This document shows, one piece after another, positions 23,999 through 34,800 of a stretch of 64,000 nucleotides of DNA; position 1 is the stretch's first letter, and the number at the start of each line of letters is the position of its first letter. The position numbers were made by a program, and so were the translations under genes. The stretch comes from Populus alba (taxonomy: Eukaryota; Streptophyta; Magnoliopsida; Malpighiales; Salicaceae). The stretch spans positions 12,778,169 to 12,842,168 of the forward strand of contig NC_133288.1 in NCBI RefSeq assembly GCF_005239225.2. The letters run 5' to 3'. The notes beneath the pieces were generated by a model, which was given only the letters and a program-made list of their open reading frames with translations, searched no databases and had not been told where the DNA came from.

Positions 23999-24383
23999 TG
24001 GAGCAACCTTTTTAGGCTTGTGAATGCTTGACAGTAATATCATTGTCAAGGTTAGTGATCAATAAGAAAATGATAGCAACGGCAGGTAAGGGATGCAACT
24101 TCACAGTTTATTGGTGATGAATGTAGAAGGAGTGTGAGAGAGAGAGAGAGCTAGAGAGTGTGTTTCGAAGATCAAGGAATTTGTTATTTCATTCTATTTC
24201 GTGTCCTCTGTTAGTAACAGATTTCCACTATATATAACAGTTCCTCCTTCTTATGACTATAAGCACGTGGCTTTTACAATTGAATATTAAACGCATAACA
24301 TTGGCTATAATTGAAATATTAAAACACACCGTTTGACTTAACGGTATTTTAAATTTCCCTCTTCTCTGATTCTACGTGTAACA
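23999..24383 (-). repeat. 5' LTR of the gypsy element
   Basis: Pairs with 19000-19385. Differences seen by eye: six substitutions, a 3-bp and a 2-bp indel in the GAA/GA repeats. Three of the substitutions are clustered near 24325-24345 (ACACACCG / TTAACGG versus ACGCACCA / TTAACGA). Confidence 0.95.
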
Positions 24384-24388
24384 CAAAA
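24384..24388 (+). other. Target-site duplication of the gypsy element, right copy
   Basis: CAAAA, identical to 18995-18999. Confidence 0.9.
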
Positions 24389-25190
24389 CTTTTGAAAGCC
24401 TACCACAGAACTCACCAATTGGTTTTGTCTCATAGCGTCAAGTTTGTTGCTTGGCTCACTTGCCGTTCTCTCCCCCTCAACCTCCTCGAAGATTCTGCTA
24501 AATCTGTATATGTATTATTTCCTGTCACTTTAAAACCTCTACCAATTCATTTTCCAAGGAGTTATAGCAAAATATTTTAAGGAAGAGACGTGAAAAAGAA
24601 TGGAATTGAATAGGGAAAGTCTTTTTTTTTTTCAATTGTGATTTTATTTCTAATTGTCTTTTGTATTGATGAAAAAAAAAAAAAGAGTGTGAAAAAAATG
24701 AAAAGTACAAATAAAAAGAGAGAAAAAAAAAAGAAAGAGAAAAAGTGACAGTATTACACTAACAAAAAAAAGACCAGCTAGTATAATACCAGCGATACAA
24801 TCTTTATCAACTACAACTTGCATGATTCAAAGAGGTCCATTGATTTGAATTTTGGTCGATAAATTACTCTGTCTTTTAAGTTGTTGAATTTTACTTTTTC
24901 TGGTTTGTACTTGCCATTTAAGGTTGTAATTAATACTATTTTTGTGCTTAGACAATTAAAAAAAAATAAATAAATCTCACCTTGAATTTCTATATGTTAT
25001 TTTTGCTTATCAATCTCTTTCATTATTGATAATCTAGCATCTAATCTTTTTAATTAATTGTGAATTTTTGCTTGTGACATTGTGTTTGATTAATCATTCA
25101 CACTTAAGAGTCTAGTATTGCATGCTTTAAAAGTTTCTTAGTGTTTTCTATTCTTGATTAATCTCTACATTAATTATTATTTTTTGTATT
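24389..25190. other. Right flank of the gypsy insertion, no gene seen
   Basis: 24389-24580 is less AT-rich than its surroundings (CTCTCCCCCTCAACCTCCTC) and could be a relic of host coding sequence, but no family is recognised. The rest is AT-rich with A and T homopolymers at about 24620 and 24672. Confidence 0.35.
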
Positions 25191-27158
25191 GTGATTTCAT
25201 TTACAAGAATAATATTTGATCTCAATTTCATTTCTAAGTTAGTATTGCATACATTTGTGAATAGTCATCTAGCATTTAACTTTAAGTTTACCACTACCAT
25301 GGATTCAACCATGAGTGATATCTTTAGAATCAATCATGAGCAAAACACTACAGAGTTTGAGACAACTAAGTTGGGTGTAGTTAGATATGCCTTGACATAA
25401 CCTAAGGGAACTAAAGAATGTAGAATGACTGTTATCTTTAACGTTTATATCAAGTGTGGGGATATAGGTTAGAAGATTATCATTGATAATGAAAGTTGTA
25501 TCAATACAATATCTTCAAATGTTCTAGATCACTTAGGCCTAAAACTTATTCCCCATCCTAAGCCATATAATATGTCAAAGGTTAATAATAACTCCATAGT
25601 AGTCAATGCTAGATGTTTGTTCCCTATGAAATTGCTAGACTATCATGATGAAATTTGTTGTGATGTGATTCTAATGGATGTAGGATATGCTATTCTTAAG
25701 AGGCCATGGATATATGATTTAGATGTCACCATTTTTATCAATGAAATTCATGTTCTTTCTCTTTTAAAGGTAGAAAGGCCAAACTCATTAGATTACCACT
25801 AAGACCTAGTAATAAGAACAAGAAAAAAAAAGAATATAAAAGAAAAAGGAAAATAATGAGTCCAAATGAGTTTATAGATGATGTTAAGAAACAACCTATT
25901 ATGTCTAGTTTAGTTGTAAAATAAATTTCAAAAAACTCTCTAGTGGAACTACCTAAAGAGGTAAATATGGCTAACATAATAAGTTCAAAAGAGATTGAAA
26001 ATAAGGTTTATAAAGAGTTAGTTGTGTATTCTTTAGTTATAAAAATTTCTATAGACTCTCTAATAGAGCTGTCTAAAGAGCTAAGTGCAATGTCGAGAGA
26101 GTTTCAATATAGTTTTATTCTAAGTTCCTTAATTCCTTGATCTGTATGCTTAACACCCAACTTGTCATAGATTTTGAGTAGCTTTCCGAGCTTCCTGACT
26201 TTTCATGCCCTATGCTTGACATCTAGCATGTCATAGATTTTGAACAACCTCCTAAGCTCCTTAATATTTTGTCCTCTATGCTTAACATCCAGCATGTCAT
26301 AGATTTTGAACAACCTCCTAAGCTCCTTAATATTTTGTCCTCTATGCTTGACATCCAGCATGTCATAAGTCTTGAGCAGTCTATTAAGCTCCCTGAATCC
26401 TTACCTTTTATTCATGATAAGGAGGATAAGGATGGCCCCAATTCATTAGGTTATGTCCAATCTATATCTATCTAGGATTCAAAAAACATGTGTTCCATTA
26501 ATACTCTCAGTTATATAAGGTCCATGGTCGAAAACCTAGGAGGCCAGTAGATCTTTCATTTTGGTCTCCTCACTTTAAAATTTATGAACCAGCCAAGTCT
26601 TTTGTATGAAGAGTTCATCATTTGTATTTCGAGATTATAAAACATATTTAAGCAAATAATGAACAATATAAATTCTGAGCTAATTTCCTTAAGTATCATG
26701 ATGCACTTAATGTTGGAGATTATTTCATGATACAAATTAGACTTTAACAATGTCCTTTGGAAACTAGTCATAAATTACAAGTGATTAGTGCTAGACCATT
26801 TAAAGTGTTGCAAATAATTGAATCAAATAGTTATGTTATTAAACTGCCACTAAACTTTGATATTAGCTTTACTTTTTACATGAAGGATGTTGTTATATAT
26901 AAAATACGACAATCTATCAGTGATGATCCTATTGAAACCATTGCCCTATTATCTTTATCTTTGGCACAAAAGGAACATACTATACTTGGATTATTAGAGA
27001 GACATCACAATAAATTGATCATGATCTTTGGTAGCATTATTAGAGCCGTCTTGAACTACATTCAACGGGGTCAAGTTTCTCTAACTCCACGAGAGTTGGT
27101 GGAGACACTAGAACCGAGGCATTGTTTACGCACTCATATAATCAGAGATGGTGAATGA
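25191..27158 (+). pseudogene. Degenerate, internally deleted Ty3/gypsy polyprotein
   Basis: Three diagnostic blocks remain in order. The protease-like block (25440-25800) reads KIIIDNESCINTISSNVLDH, HPKPYNMSKVNNNSIVVNAR and DVGYAILKRPWIYDLDVTIF, with the active-site D-G/S-G changed to DNES. Next is the RT leader (25940-26480), including the normally single 'LPxMxDIQHxID' motif, here tandemly repeated. Last is the integrase C-terminal part (26640-27060), with KLQVISARPFKVLQIIESNS and YVIKLPLNFDISFTFYMKD. The RT, RNase H and integrase cores are missing. Multiple stops confirm decay. The proteins differ from the 19-24 kb element, so this is another gypsy lineage. Confidence 0.75.
26133..26400 (+). 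repeat. Tandem repeat inside the gypsy RT leader, about 66 bp x 4
   Basis: Four head-to-tail units each contain TATGCTT(A/G)ACA(C/T)C(C/T)A...TGTCATA(G/A) and a CTCC-TTAA segment. The second and third units are nearly identical; the outer two are diverged. Each unit encodes a copy of MLxIQHVIxxEQ, so the amplification kept the reading frame. Confidence 0.8.
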
Positions 27159-28230
27159 TAGCCCAAACCATTGAGAGACTGGACTTTAACCAAAATATTT
27201 TCTTATGTGTTGCATATGGCCAATACCTTAACATGTTTTAAACGTTTTTTTTTTTTTTTTAATTTGAAGTTTCTAAAATGTGTTTTCGCATGGATTTCTT
27301 AAAAAAAAAAAAAATAATTTTCTTGAATTCTGGATTTTACATGTTTGTAAAACTCTAAAGGGTGTTGGTCAATATTCTAAAAATACAAAAATCTTATTTT
27401 TAAGGAATTCAACTTTATTCACCGTTAATAATTGGATAAAAAAATCCCAAAGGGATTAATATCCAAAATATTATTGGGGATATTTCGCTATCATTCACTC
27501 TTAATATTTGGATAAAGAAACCATAAGTGGTAAATATCCAAAATAATTTTCTAGGAATAATAAGTCATCACACATCCTTGAAAGAAGCCTTGATTATAAT
27601 TGGGGACATATTAATTTTTGACTCCACGGTTTACGAGCCGTGAAAGTATAAAACACTAAGAAAAAAATAGACTTTTTAAAGCGCTCTGAATTTCCTTAGA
27701 TTTTTAAATTTTTTTTCCCTCTTCCGTGTGATTTACGAGTCACGAACACTTGAAATATCAAGGAAAAAAAGAGCTAAACCACATTGAATCTCCTTAGATT
27801 TCTATTTAATAAATTTAGTTTGAATCAAACATAGATTTCAAGAGATCTACATTAGTCCCCCTTGGCACATTGTAGACATATCTAAAGGTATGATCTATAT
27901 TGGCCAAGGATTCTTGCTTTTAAACTTTGAACCCAAATCATTCATCATAGCAAACCTATCCTTGGAAAACTGATTAAGAAAACACCAACACCATAACAAT
28001 TATAAGGTAAACCAAACACCAAGCAATTTAACTTAGGTAGGGCGTACTAGGGTGCTAAAACCTTCCCTTTACCCTACCAATCCCTTACCTTAGAATCTTT
28101 GAAAGACTAGTTAGGTTTTCTAGTGACCATAATACTATGTGGCGACTCCTTTATTCTCAAAAATAAAAAACCCAAAATCAATCGAGGGTCACTGCGACGC
28201 CGCGCTCTGCCACGAGAGTGCGACACATTT
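27159..28230 (+). repeat. LTR-like sequence downstream of the degenerate gypsy
   Basis: Non-coding sequence after the integrase relic ending in GGCGACTCCTTT...GGGTCACTGCGACGC and GCGAGAGTGCGACACA-like text (actual: CACGAGAGTGCGACACA). I associate this ending with LTR 3' ends of plant gypsy elements. It contains a duplicated TTTACGAGCCGTGAA / TTTACGAGTCACGAA segment (27630 and 27730). No second LTR copy is present in the window. Confidence 0.4.
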
Positions 28231-28289
28231 CATCAAAAAGTCTTGCTTCCTAAAACTAGATTGGAAAATCAATTTCCATTAATCATACT

Positions 28290-28535
28290 CAAACAATGAC
28301 ATATAACCATGCTTCACCTTTTCTAAGAAATTTCCATTAATCAAAATCAAGTAGAGGCATATAACCATGCCTCACCTCTTTATAGGACTTTTCATCAATA
28401 AAAAACTTTAAATGTTATCAATCAAGGTCAAATATTGGCATATAACCATGCTACTCTTTTCAACATGAATTTTCACCTCATTGAATCAATGGTTCAAGTT
28501 TCATTCTTATCAATCATTGGCATATAACTATGCCA
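28290..28535 (+). repeat. Four spaced copies of GGCATATAACCATGC
   Basis: The motif appears at about 28298 (GACATATAACCATGC), 28358, 28435 and 28510 (GGCATATAACTATGC). Each is preceded by TCAA and followed by CAC/ACT...TTTCA text, so these are diverged units of about 60-77 bp. The motif is itself nearly palindromic (GGCAT...ATGCC). Confidence 0.65.
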
Positions 28536-30299
28536 TTCATTTCATTGCCAATCTCAAACTTAAAGAGAATACTAAAGCTCATTGCCCATCATTTATCTTA
28601 TGATTCTCTTTTAACTTTTTGTTGTCTCATGTTTCAATTCGAAGGAAGGGTCAAGGTTCATTGTCAATCATTAACCTCATCATCTCCTCATTTTTCTTTC
28701 ATTATCTTTGTAAAAGAATAGCAAATAAATTATTCCACATGTTTCATTTTCACCTAAAAGATCAATATTCTCTTAACAGATACTATAAAGCAACTCTAAC
28801 TATTCATTTGATGGATAAACAATGAAGACACTAGAGGCTTTATCACAGATACCAAAAGACATGTTCATAGTTCATTATTTTTTTTTCTTTTTTTTCCCCG
28901 ACATCAACTTTTACCATTTGTTATGCTTTTCCTCAATTAAAAACCTCTCTTATCCCTCTTAAACATGATAAGTGATTTCCTACCCTTAACCTCTTAATGG
29001 CATTCCACCAATCATAAAAAAATGATTTGCCTTTAAGTACGGGCAATTTCTCTTTTTAACTTTCTCACTGCTTTCTCAACGTTTTCCTCGATCCCCCCAG
29101 TTTAAGGCTTTTTTCACTTTTAGCCCTTTCTCAATTATTGGGCTTTTATTGTAGCATTCCTCTTACTATTAGTTCTACTATTGTCTTCATATTTTCAACC
29201 AAAAGATCCTTCATTTACCCTCAGTGTGGGGTGTGATCTAGGTTAGGTTTTTTGTTTTTAAAAAGAAAGATTTCAATCAGACTCAAATTAGAATTGCAAG
29301 GGATATATATTTTAAGAAATGTGAAAACAATAAACAAAGAGATCTATTGTCATTTCAACTAAGGTTGATTAGAACCAATAAATTTTGCCTTATCCAACGT
29401 AATAATTTAGACATGCAATGAACCATGATTTGCGAGTTCATAACTACCAAATCCACTACATGTCATCATTCATACTGCTAAAACTTAGCTCCATGATGTG
29501 TGGTTTAATTTCATATGTGAGCTCAAAATTGTTTGGTCACCCCATATTATTTGTTATGCTATTTTAACAAACATTGAATCATTTCTGCAACTATATCACT
29601 TTTGATCTCTATGTTGGAGTTTGATCAAAATATCATAGTCAATAATAAAATGCTAAACATCTCTTGATTTCAGAACAACAAAAAGAAAAAAAAAAGTCAT
29701 ATTTCATTAAAAGATGGTTTAATCCCAAAACAAAGTGTAGAATAGCAAAATTTCATAACACAATTATTGGCAGTGCAACACCCTAATGAGGTCAGCTTCT
29801 CCAGCAACATTCATGTCTCATCATCGTTTATCAACTTTCGATATGCTCATAATGATCCAGTGACTATATGGTAGATGACAATATTCTTCTCATACAATTT
29901 TAGTCTAATCCAACAATCATATTGAGAGATACGCTTAATACAGTAAAACTAAATAGTAGGTAATTTTACGCTGAAATCTTAATTTTATGTACTATTTTAT
30001 TTACTTAAATCATCATTATTTTTAAAATAATTCATTTAGAATTCCCATCCATAATCATCATAAAATGTTTCTTAGTTTTCACCACTTTCAATCAAAATCA
30101 CACAATTGTATATGAGGCTTATACTAGTGATCAATGTTTCTCACGCGTGAAAATCATACATTATTATTTAGAGTTTCACTCTATTATTATCTTTGCAAAA
30201 CTATTTTTATCCTTGTTTATAAAAACTTTCCCATACATAACTATTTTACATGATTGAGGAATTCACGTGATTCAACACTAGGTTGACATTTCACGTACC
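28536..30299. other. AT-rich, no supported gene
   Basis: ORFs at 28530-28825 overlap each other, show no family motif and lie at the end of the repeat array. The rest may include the inner part of the copia LTR remnant that begins at about 30300. Confidence 0.35.
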
Positions 30300-31225
30300 G
30301 ATTTATTTTTTTATCTCATCCAAAATTTAATTGAATTTACTATGGATGTCCATCCTGAATCACAATAAATTTTCTCCTAATTTATCATTTTTTAAATTAA
30401 GCTACCCCTATTTAACACTAATTTACTGATTTTTGAGCTCGAGGTTTATAGTTATGTAAGTAATCATTAAACTTGAGATCACTAAGTTATATCATATATG
30501 AAATGTTATGCTTTGATCCTAACTACATATTTTCTTAATAAAAAAAATTGACAATCAATACTATTTAAAAGCAAGTGGAAATTTTTCATAATTCACCTAG
30601 GGTAATGAATCATCTCTTGATCACTATATCAACCCATTTTTCCCTTGATTAAGACAACTTATAATTAGGATAAAAAAAATAACATTTCTTATATAAGATA
30701 ACTTAGTGATCTCAAGTCTAAAGATCACTTACATAATTGTCATGTGAGTCTTTCCATTAATGCATGTGATCTTTCCATTAATATAGGTGATTTATCCATG
30801 TGAAATCTTTATAAGATCAATTCAGTGTACAGATCACTTAACAAGCACTCACATGTTAGTTACACATACTCCTTATCTCTCATCTTATGAAGGCAACTAC
30901 TTCTTTTCATAAAGAAAAGAACATAATATTTATTGGTCTTAATAGGTTTAAGAAATGTCTAGTCTTAATAAAGTATTAAACATTAATATCTATGAACAAT
31001 ACCTTGATGCAATAGGAATCTTCATAATTATAATCACTTTATAATTTTATTTGAAAAGTATTTTTGTCCTAAAAACTTTATTTTTACTCTAGATTCATTA
31101 ATCAAACATAATTGAGTATTAAATATAAAAAATACTTTTATTAATAATAAATATGTATTGCATGAACAAAGTTAGTGCCAAGTGTAACCAATTTATTAGT
31201 TATAAGGCATATACACTAGCAGTTA
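30300..31225 (-). repeat. Long copia LTR remnant, minus orientation
   Basis: Read on the minus strand, 31200-30560 aligns with the plus-strand LTR starting at about 48375. Shared text includes GGCA(C/T)TAACTTT(G/A)TTCATGCA, TTTGATTAATGAATCTAG, CAAAAATACTTT(G/T)CAAAT, TATTGCATCAA(A/G)GTATTGTTC and AAATAGTATTGATT. No PBS or polyprotein adjoins it. An inverted duplication near its inner end is listed separately. Confidence 0.7.
30450..30745. repeat. Inverted duplication of a copia LTR segment
   Basis: The plus-strand text at 30453-30535 (ATGTAAGTAATCATTAAACT, GATCACTAAGTTATATCATA) reappears in reverse complement at 30665-30745 (AACTTAGTGATCTCAAGTCT, AAGATCACTTACATAA). The arms are about 80 bp and about 85% alike by eye, separated by about 130 bp. 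Both match the LTR segment at about 48830-48900. Confidence 0.7.
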
Positions 31226-31365
31226 TTGCAAAAATATCCTAGGATTTTCCCTCTATGTGTCTAGACAAAAGCAATGCTCAATTTACTCTATCTAAGCTCA
31301 TTTCAGATTTGATTTAAGATGATCAAATATGGCTTGCATGGTCTTGTTAGCTATCAAAATATTAT

Positions 31366-31640
31366 TATGGTAAATTTTGTTAGCTATATTTTCCGCCTCT
31401 AGTTGGATAACCCTCAAATCAATATTAGACAAGTTTAAGTTCTAATAAAATGATGTTCCTTTAAGACCAACCAATATTGGCTTACTAGAATTTAGCACAA
31501 CTGGTTATGACCTCTTAATCATGCCTTCATGTCTCCTAGAAGATGGTAGAGTAGGGAACCACATAGGGACAATAGAGTTTTGTCCAAGCATATTTTCTAA
31601 CTGTTTTTGAAAATTAGATGATGAAGAGTCATCCTATAGC
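31366..31640 (-). pseudogene. Unidentified decayed coding sequence
   Basis: One minus-strand frame stays open for about 95 codons with only two stops, in a region of otherwise stop-rich AT sequence. It reads FQKQLENMLGQNSIVPMWFP, RRHEGMIKRS, a stop, PVVLNSSKPILVGLKGTSFY, a stop, then LSNIDLRVIQLEAENIANKI and TMQAIFDHLKSNLK. It has the look of a retroelement or viral structural protein (coiled-coil start, helical end), but I cannot name the family. Confidence 0.35.
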
Positions 31641-31673
31641 ACATCGAATGTAAGTTCTTTCACTAACAACTGT

Positions 31674-32614
31674 TGATACGGTTCAGTCCTGTGATACAAC
31701 TCAAGTAAGGTCAGATTCGGATTTTGGCGTAAAAAGCGCAACAGTCCAGGTTTACGGCAACAATTATAAGTCTCAATCCGACCGTTGGATCGGGCTAATA
31801 TTTTATGTGGACTCTCCAAACATGTTTTACTACCTTGGGTTAAAAAGTCATGTCAATCGGATTTCGGGAAGGAACCGCAATACTGGTCAACGGAGGCTGT
31901 ACGAATTTTGTTATTTACTTCCATTTGACTTGTGGACTTCCTATTTGGTTAAGATTCTTTTCCTACAAGGATGTGGCAGCTTGTTTTGGGAATTTTCTAG
32001 TTCCACAAGGATCTTTAATGAGCTTCAATATAATCTACAAGTGTAGCAGTGATTCATTAATGTTTTAGAATCCTTTTCTTATAAGTATTCTTTATTCATC
32101 CTAGCTACACAAGGAAAGAAGGGCTGGTGGTATGTAATGACAGATTAATTATTTTTATTATTTTCTTTAATGTTTGGGCTTAATTACTTTGTTTTGAGCT
32201 AGGGTCCAAGACTTGTTTGAATCAGGTTATGGGCTTTTCAGTTTAGGGTTTTGTGTTAGTTTTGAGTGGACCTCATATAAGTCCACATAAGGGGTCCATT
32301 AGGGTTAATTTTTCAAGAACTATTTAAACTCATGTAAGCCACAATTTTGGCAGCTTTGATGATTATTATTCTGAATTTTTCAGTTTTAACATGTGAGAGT
32401 GATTCTTGCATTCTTCAGTTCTTGAACGAACTGAATTTGACTTATCGAAGATTAACTAGCTTCGTGACGTCATTCTACTCATTCCAATAGTGTTGGTGCC
32501 TTGGGGCAGGTTTCCATTGTGTCACACTCATATCAGACCTCTTTCGGCTTTCCGGGATCAGATCTCAATCTTGATTGTGGGTTGCGTGACAACGTGATCA
32601 CGAGGTTCGTATTA
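31674..32614 (+). repeat. LTR of a retrotransposon, about 940 bp
   Basis: It starts TGATACG and ends CGTATTA, short inverted termini with the last CA apparently mutated to TA. It is followed after two bases by a PBS. No matching second LTR is found in the window, so the element is truncated or its other end has been lost. ORFs at 31807-32068 overlap and are not supported. Confidence 0.6.
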
Positions 32615-32616
32615 GT

Positions 32617-32628
32617 TGGTATCAGAGC
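32617..32628 (+). other. tRNA-iMet primer-binding site
   Basis: TGGTATCAGAGC directly after the LTR at 31674-32614. Confidence 0.85.
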
Positions 32629-32889
32629 TAGGCTTCGAAACAAGGTCATATCATTATGTTATTTTCATTTTTTTAGTGTTCCCTTAAGTTTTTCAGTGTT
32701 TGCGTCCATCTTCTTGTTCTTCGTGTCTTTGTCATCTAAACAAAAAAAAAAGTTTATATTTCATCTTGTTACTGTCTCTAATCATATTAGTATATCAAAA
32801 TTTTTTTTTTTTTAAAAAGAGAGAGTTTAAGAGGGATTAGTTGAAATTTGAAGAATCTTTCAATTTTGCCATAGAAACACAACTCTTGG

Positions 32890-33130
32890 TGAACCATAAC
32901 CAAACCACCTTATAATCAATTCAAACTTCATATTCAGTCTATTGGGGGTGAGATCGCATCATATGTTAAATTTGGACTTATTCTAATATTGTTTGCTTGA
33001 GGTTTTAATTCGAGGTTTAATTCTGCCGCAAAAACACTATTATTAGTAAACCATAAGCAAATCAGCTTAGAATCAATTGAAACTTCATATTCTGTGTATT
33101 GGGGATGATATTGCACCATATATTAATAAC
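32890..33130 (+). repeat. Direct duplication with about 158-bp period
   Basis: GTGAACCATAACCAAACCAC ... TTCATATTCAGTCTATTGGG at about 32889-32950 recurs as GTAAACCATAAGCAAATCAG ... TTCATATTCTGTGTATTGGG at about 33047-33110. It lies between the PBS and the compositionally skewed segment. Confidence 0.7.
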
Positions 33131-33239
33131 ATGATTTTTATTTTATAAAAAATAAGTATTTGTATAGATCCAAAGTAAAACAAAGTTGGAAATCAGCAAA
33201 TCAGAATATACAAGAATATACATATAAGCGAACAAAGAG

Positions 33240-34800
33240 AAATATGCTCTCTTGAACAAGCATGCTTCTTGGACAAAGATAGCAAAACCAGCAAGCTTAG
33301 CAAAATCAGCTAACAGGCACCAAAAGCAGAGGACAGAACGCAGCAGCCAACTGCAAGAAACCAAGCAGTAGAGCACGCAGAGACATCCAAAACAAGCAGC
33401 AATCCATGGCAAAAGCAGCATAGGTCAACTGCAGCAAACCAACTCTTCCAGCAATAGCGTACTGAAGTTCCAGCAGCCCGCTGCAAGAAGTACAACAAAC
33501 CAGCAAAAGAAAAAAGAAATCATAGCTGCCCAGCAGCAAGAGTAAGCTGGACAGCAATCAAAACAAAGCAGGAGATATGGAAGGACTCATAGAAGGACCA
33601 AAGCACCAACAGCAACAACCGGGGGTTGACCCTGCAACCCAGAAGTCATGTGCAAGTAGCATGGACACAGCACCAACGTCAACAGCTGGGTAGCAAGAGT
33701 ACATCAGTAGCAGATCACCCACTCCCTCTGAATATGGACTGAGGAAGCAACAACATAGTAAACCTAGAGCAGAACATGTCACCAGGACACCCCCATCACA
33801 GAAATGCAAGCAGCAACACAGCGGAAGCAAATCAACAGAACACCCTGTTTGAGAATTGGCTGCCACTGGTACACTCCTGCAGACACTTGCATGATAGAGA
33901 CCAGCTAGTGCAGCTAAGGCTGGCAAACAGCATTGCAAACAGTAGTATATAATTCCAGCCAACTTCAAGAAGGATGAAGCACTGCATACCAAGCTGCATA
34001 TAGCAGCAACGCATAGAACGCACATCACAGCAGAAAGAAACCCGTAGAGTACACAACTGAAGTTAGCAGATCCTGAGCTTCAGTATACAAACTCACAGAC
34101 CAAGCAGACCAACCAAAATCAAATCCCAGCAGGCAAGCCTACAAATTCAAGCTAGCCAGCTCTCAAAGACAGCCTCCACCAAGATAGACAGAGGAGGACA
34201 GCCAAGACAAAGCCACTCCAGCAGATAGATGAAGTAGCAAACAAGAGGAGCTGTAGCAAATGGAGGGGCTACAGCCTGCACATCCAGCAACAGGGGGAGA
34301 CCGAGCATTTGAGGAGAGAGCCTCACCCAAATAGATCCCCGCAACATGCAAAGGAATCCTTCACAAAGCAAAACTCAACAAATAATCACTGTCGCACCAG
34401 CAGCTAAACCAGCTGAATACACACAATTCAGCAGATGACAAAGCTGAACACCAAGGCCAAACTCATCATCAGCTCATGTTGTTATCAAGCTGACCAGACG
34501 AAGTTGGCCATCAACAAGCAGTCTGCAACAGAAAAGACAGAAAGAAAACAAGCTCTACAAGAAACCATCAGCAGCGTAGCAACCCAACGACATTAGAGCA
34601 AAAGTGGTAACATAACAGCTACCAAGCAAAGTCCAACAAACCAGCCGAGCAAGCACGTTAGCTCCAGCAAACAAAAAGTAGCTTTCACCATCCATTAGCA
34701 GGCATAGACAGTAGCAGCAACTTGCCACAAGGACCACAAAGACCGAACTACATGAGATGAAGAGCCTCTTGTTGATCACTTTATAATCTCTCTGGTTGAT
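33240..34800 (+). other. T-poor, CAG/ACA-rich non-coding segment
   Basis: For about 1.5 kb the plus strand is rich in A, C and G (CAGCAA, CCAGC, AAGCAG) and poor in T, far from the AT-rich surroundings, with sharp edges near 33240 and 34800. No frame on either strand has a recognisable domain. The minus-strand ORFs (33143-34056, 34147-34371, 34555-34818) are Leu/Cys-rich consequences of the skew and overlap in several frames. It follows an LTR and PBS, so it may be the non-coding internal part of a large retrotransposon derivative (LARD-like). Confidence 0.5.

Larger units (their letters stand above)
19000..24383 (-). mobile_element. Full-length Ty3/gypsy chromovirus-like retrotransposon
   Basis: A 5384-bp element with LTRs of 386 bp (19000-19385) and 385 bp (23999-24383), both TG...CA in the minus sense, flanked by CAAAA/CAAAA. 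PBS and PPT are in their expected places. Domains on the minus strand run gag, zinc knuckle, protease, reverse transcriptase, RNase H, integrase and a diverged chromodomain-like tail, the gypsy order. Hand alignment of the LTRs gives about six substitutions plus two small indels, so it is a fairly recent insertion. Frameshifts and stops in every region make it non-autonomous today. Confidence 0.95.

Noticed and set aside
28290..28535. CRISPR-like regularly spaced repeats
   Set aside because: Eukaryotic context, short irregular diverged units, no cas genes.
31807..32068. Two overlapping ORFs of 79 and 72 codons
   Set aside because: Both lie within an LTR and lack motifs.
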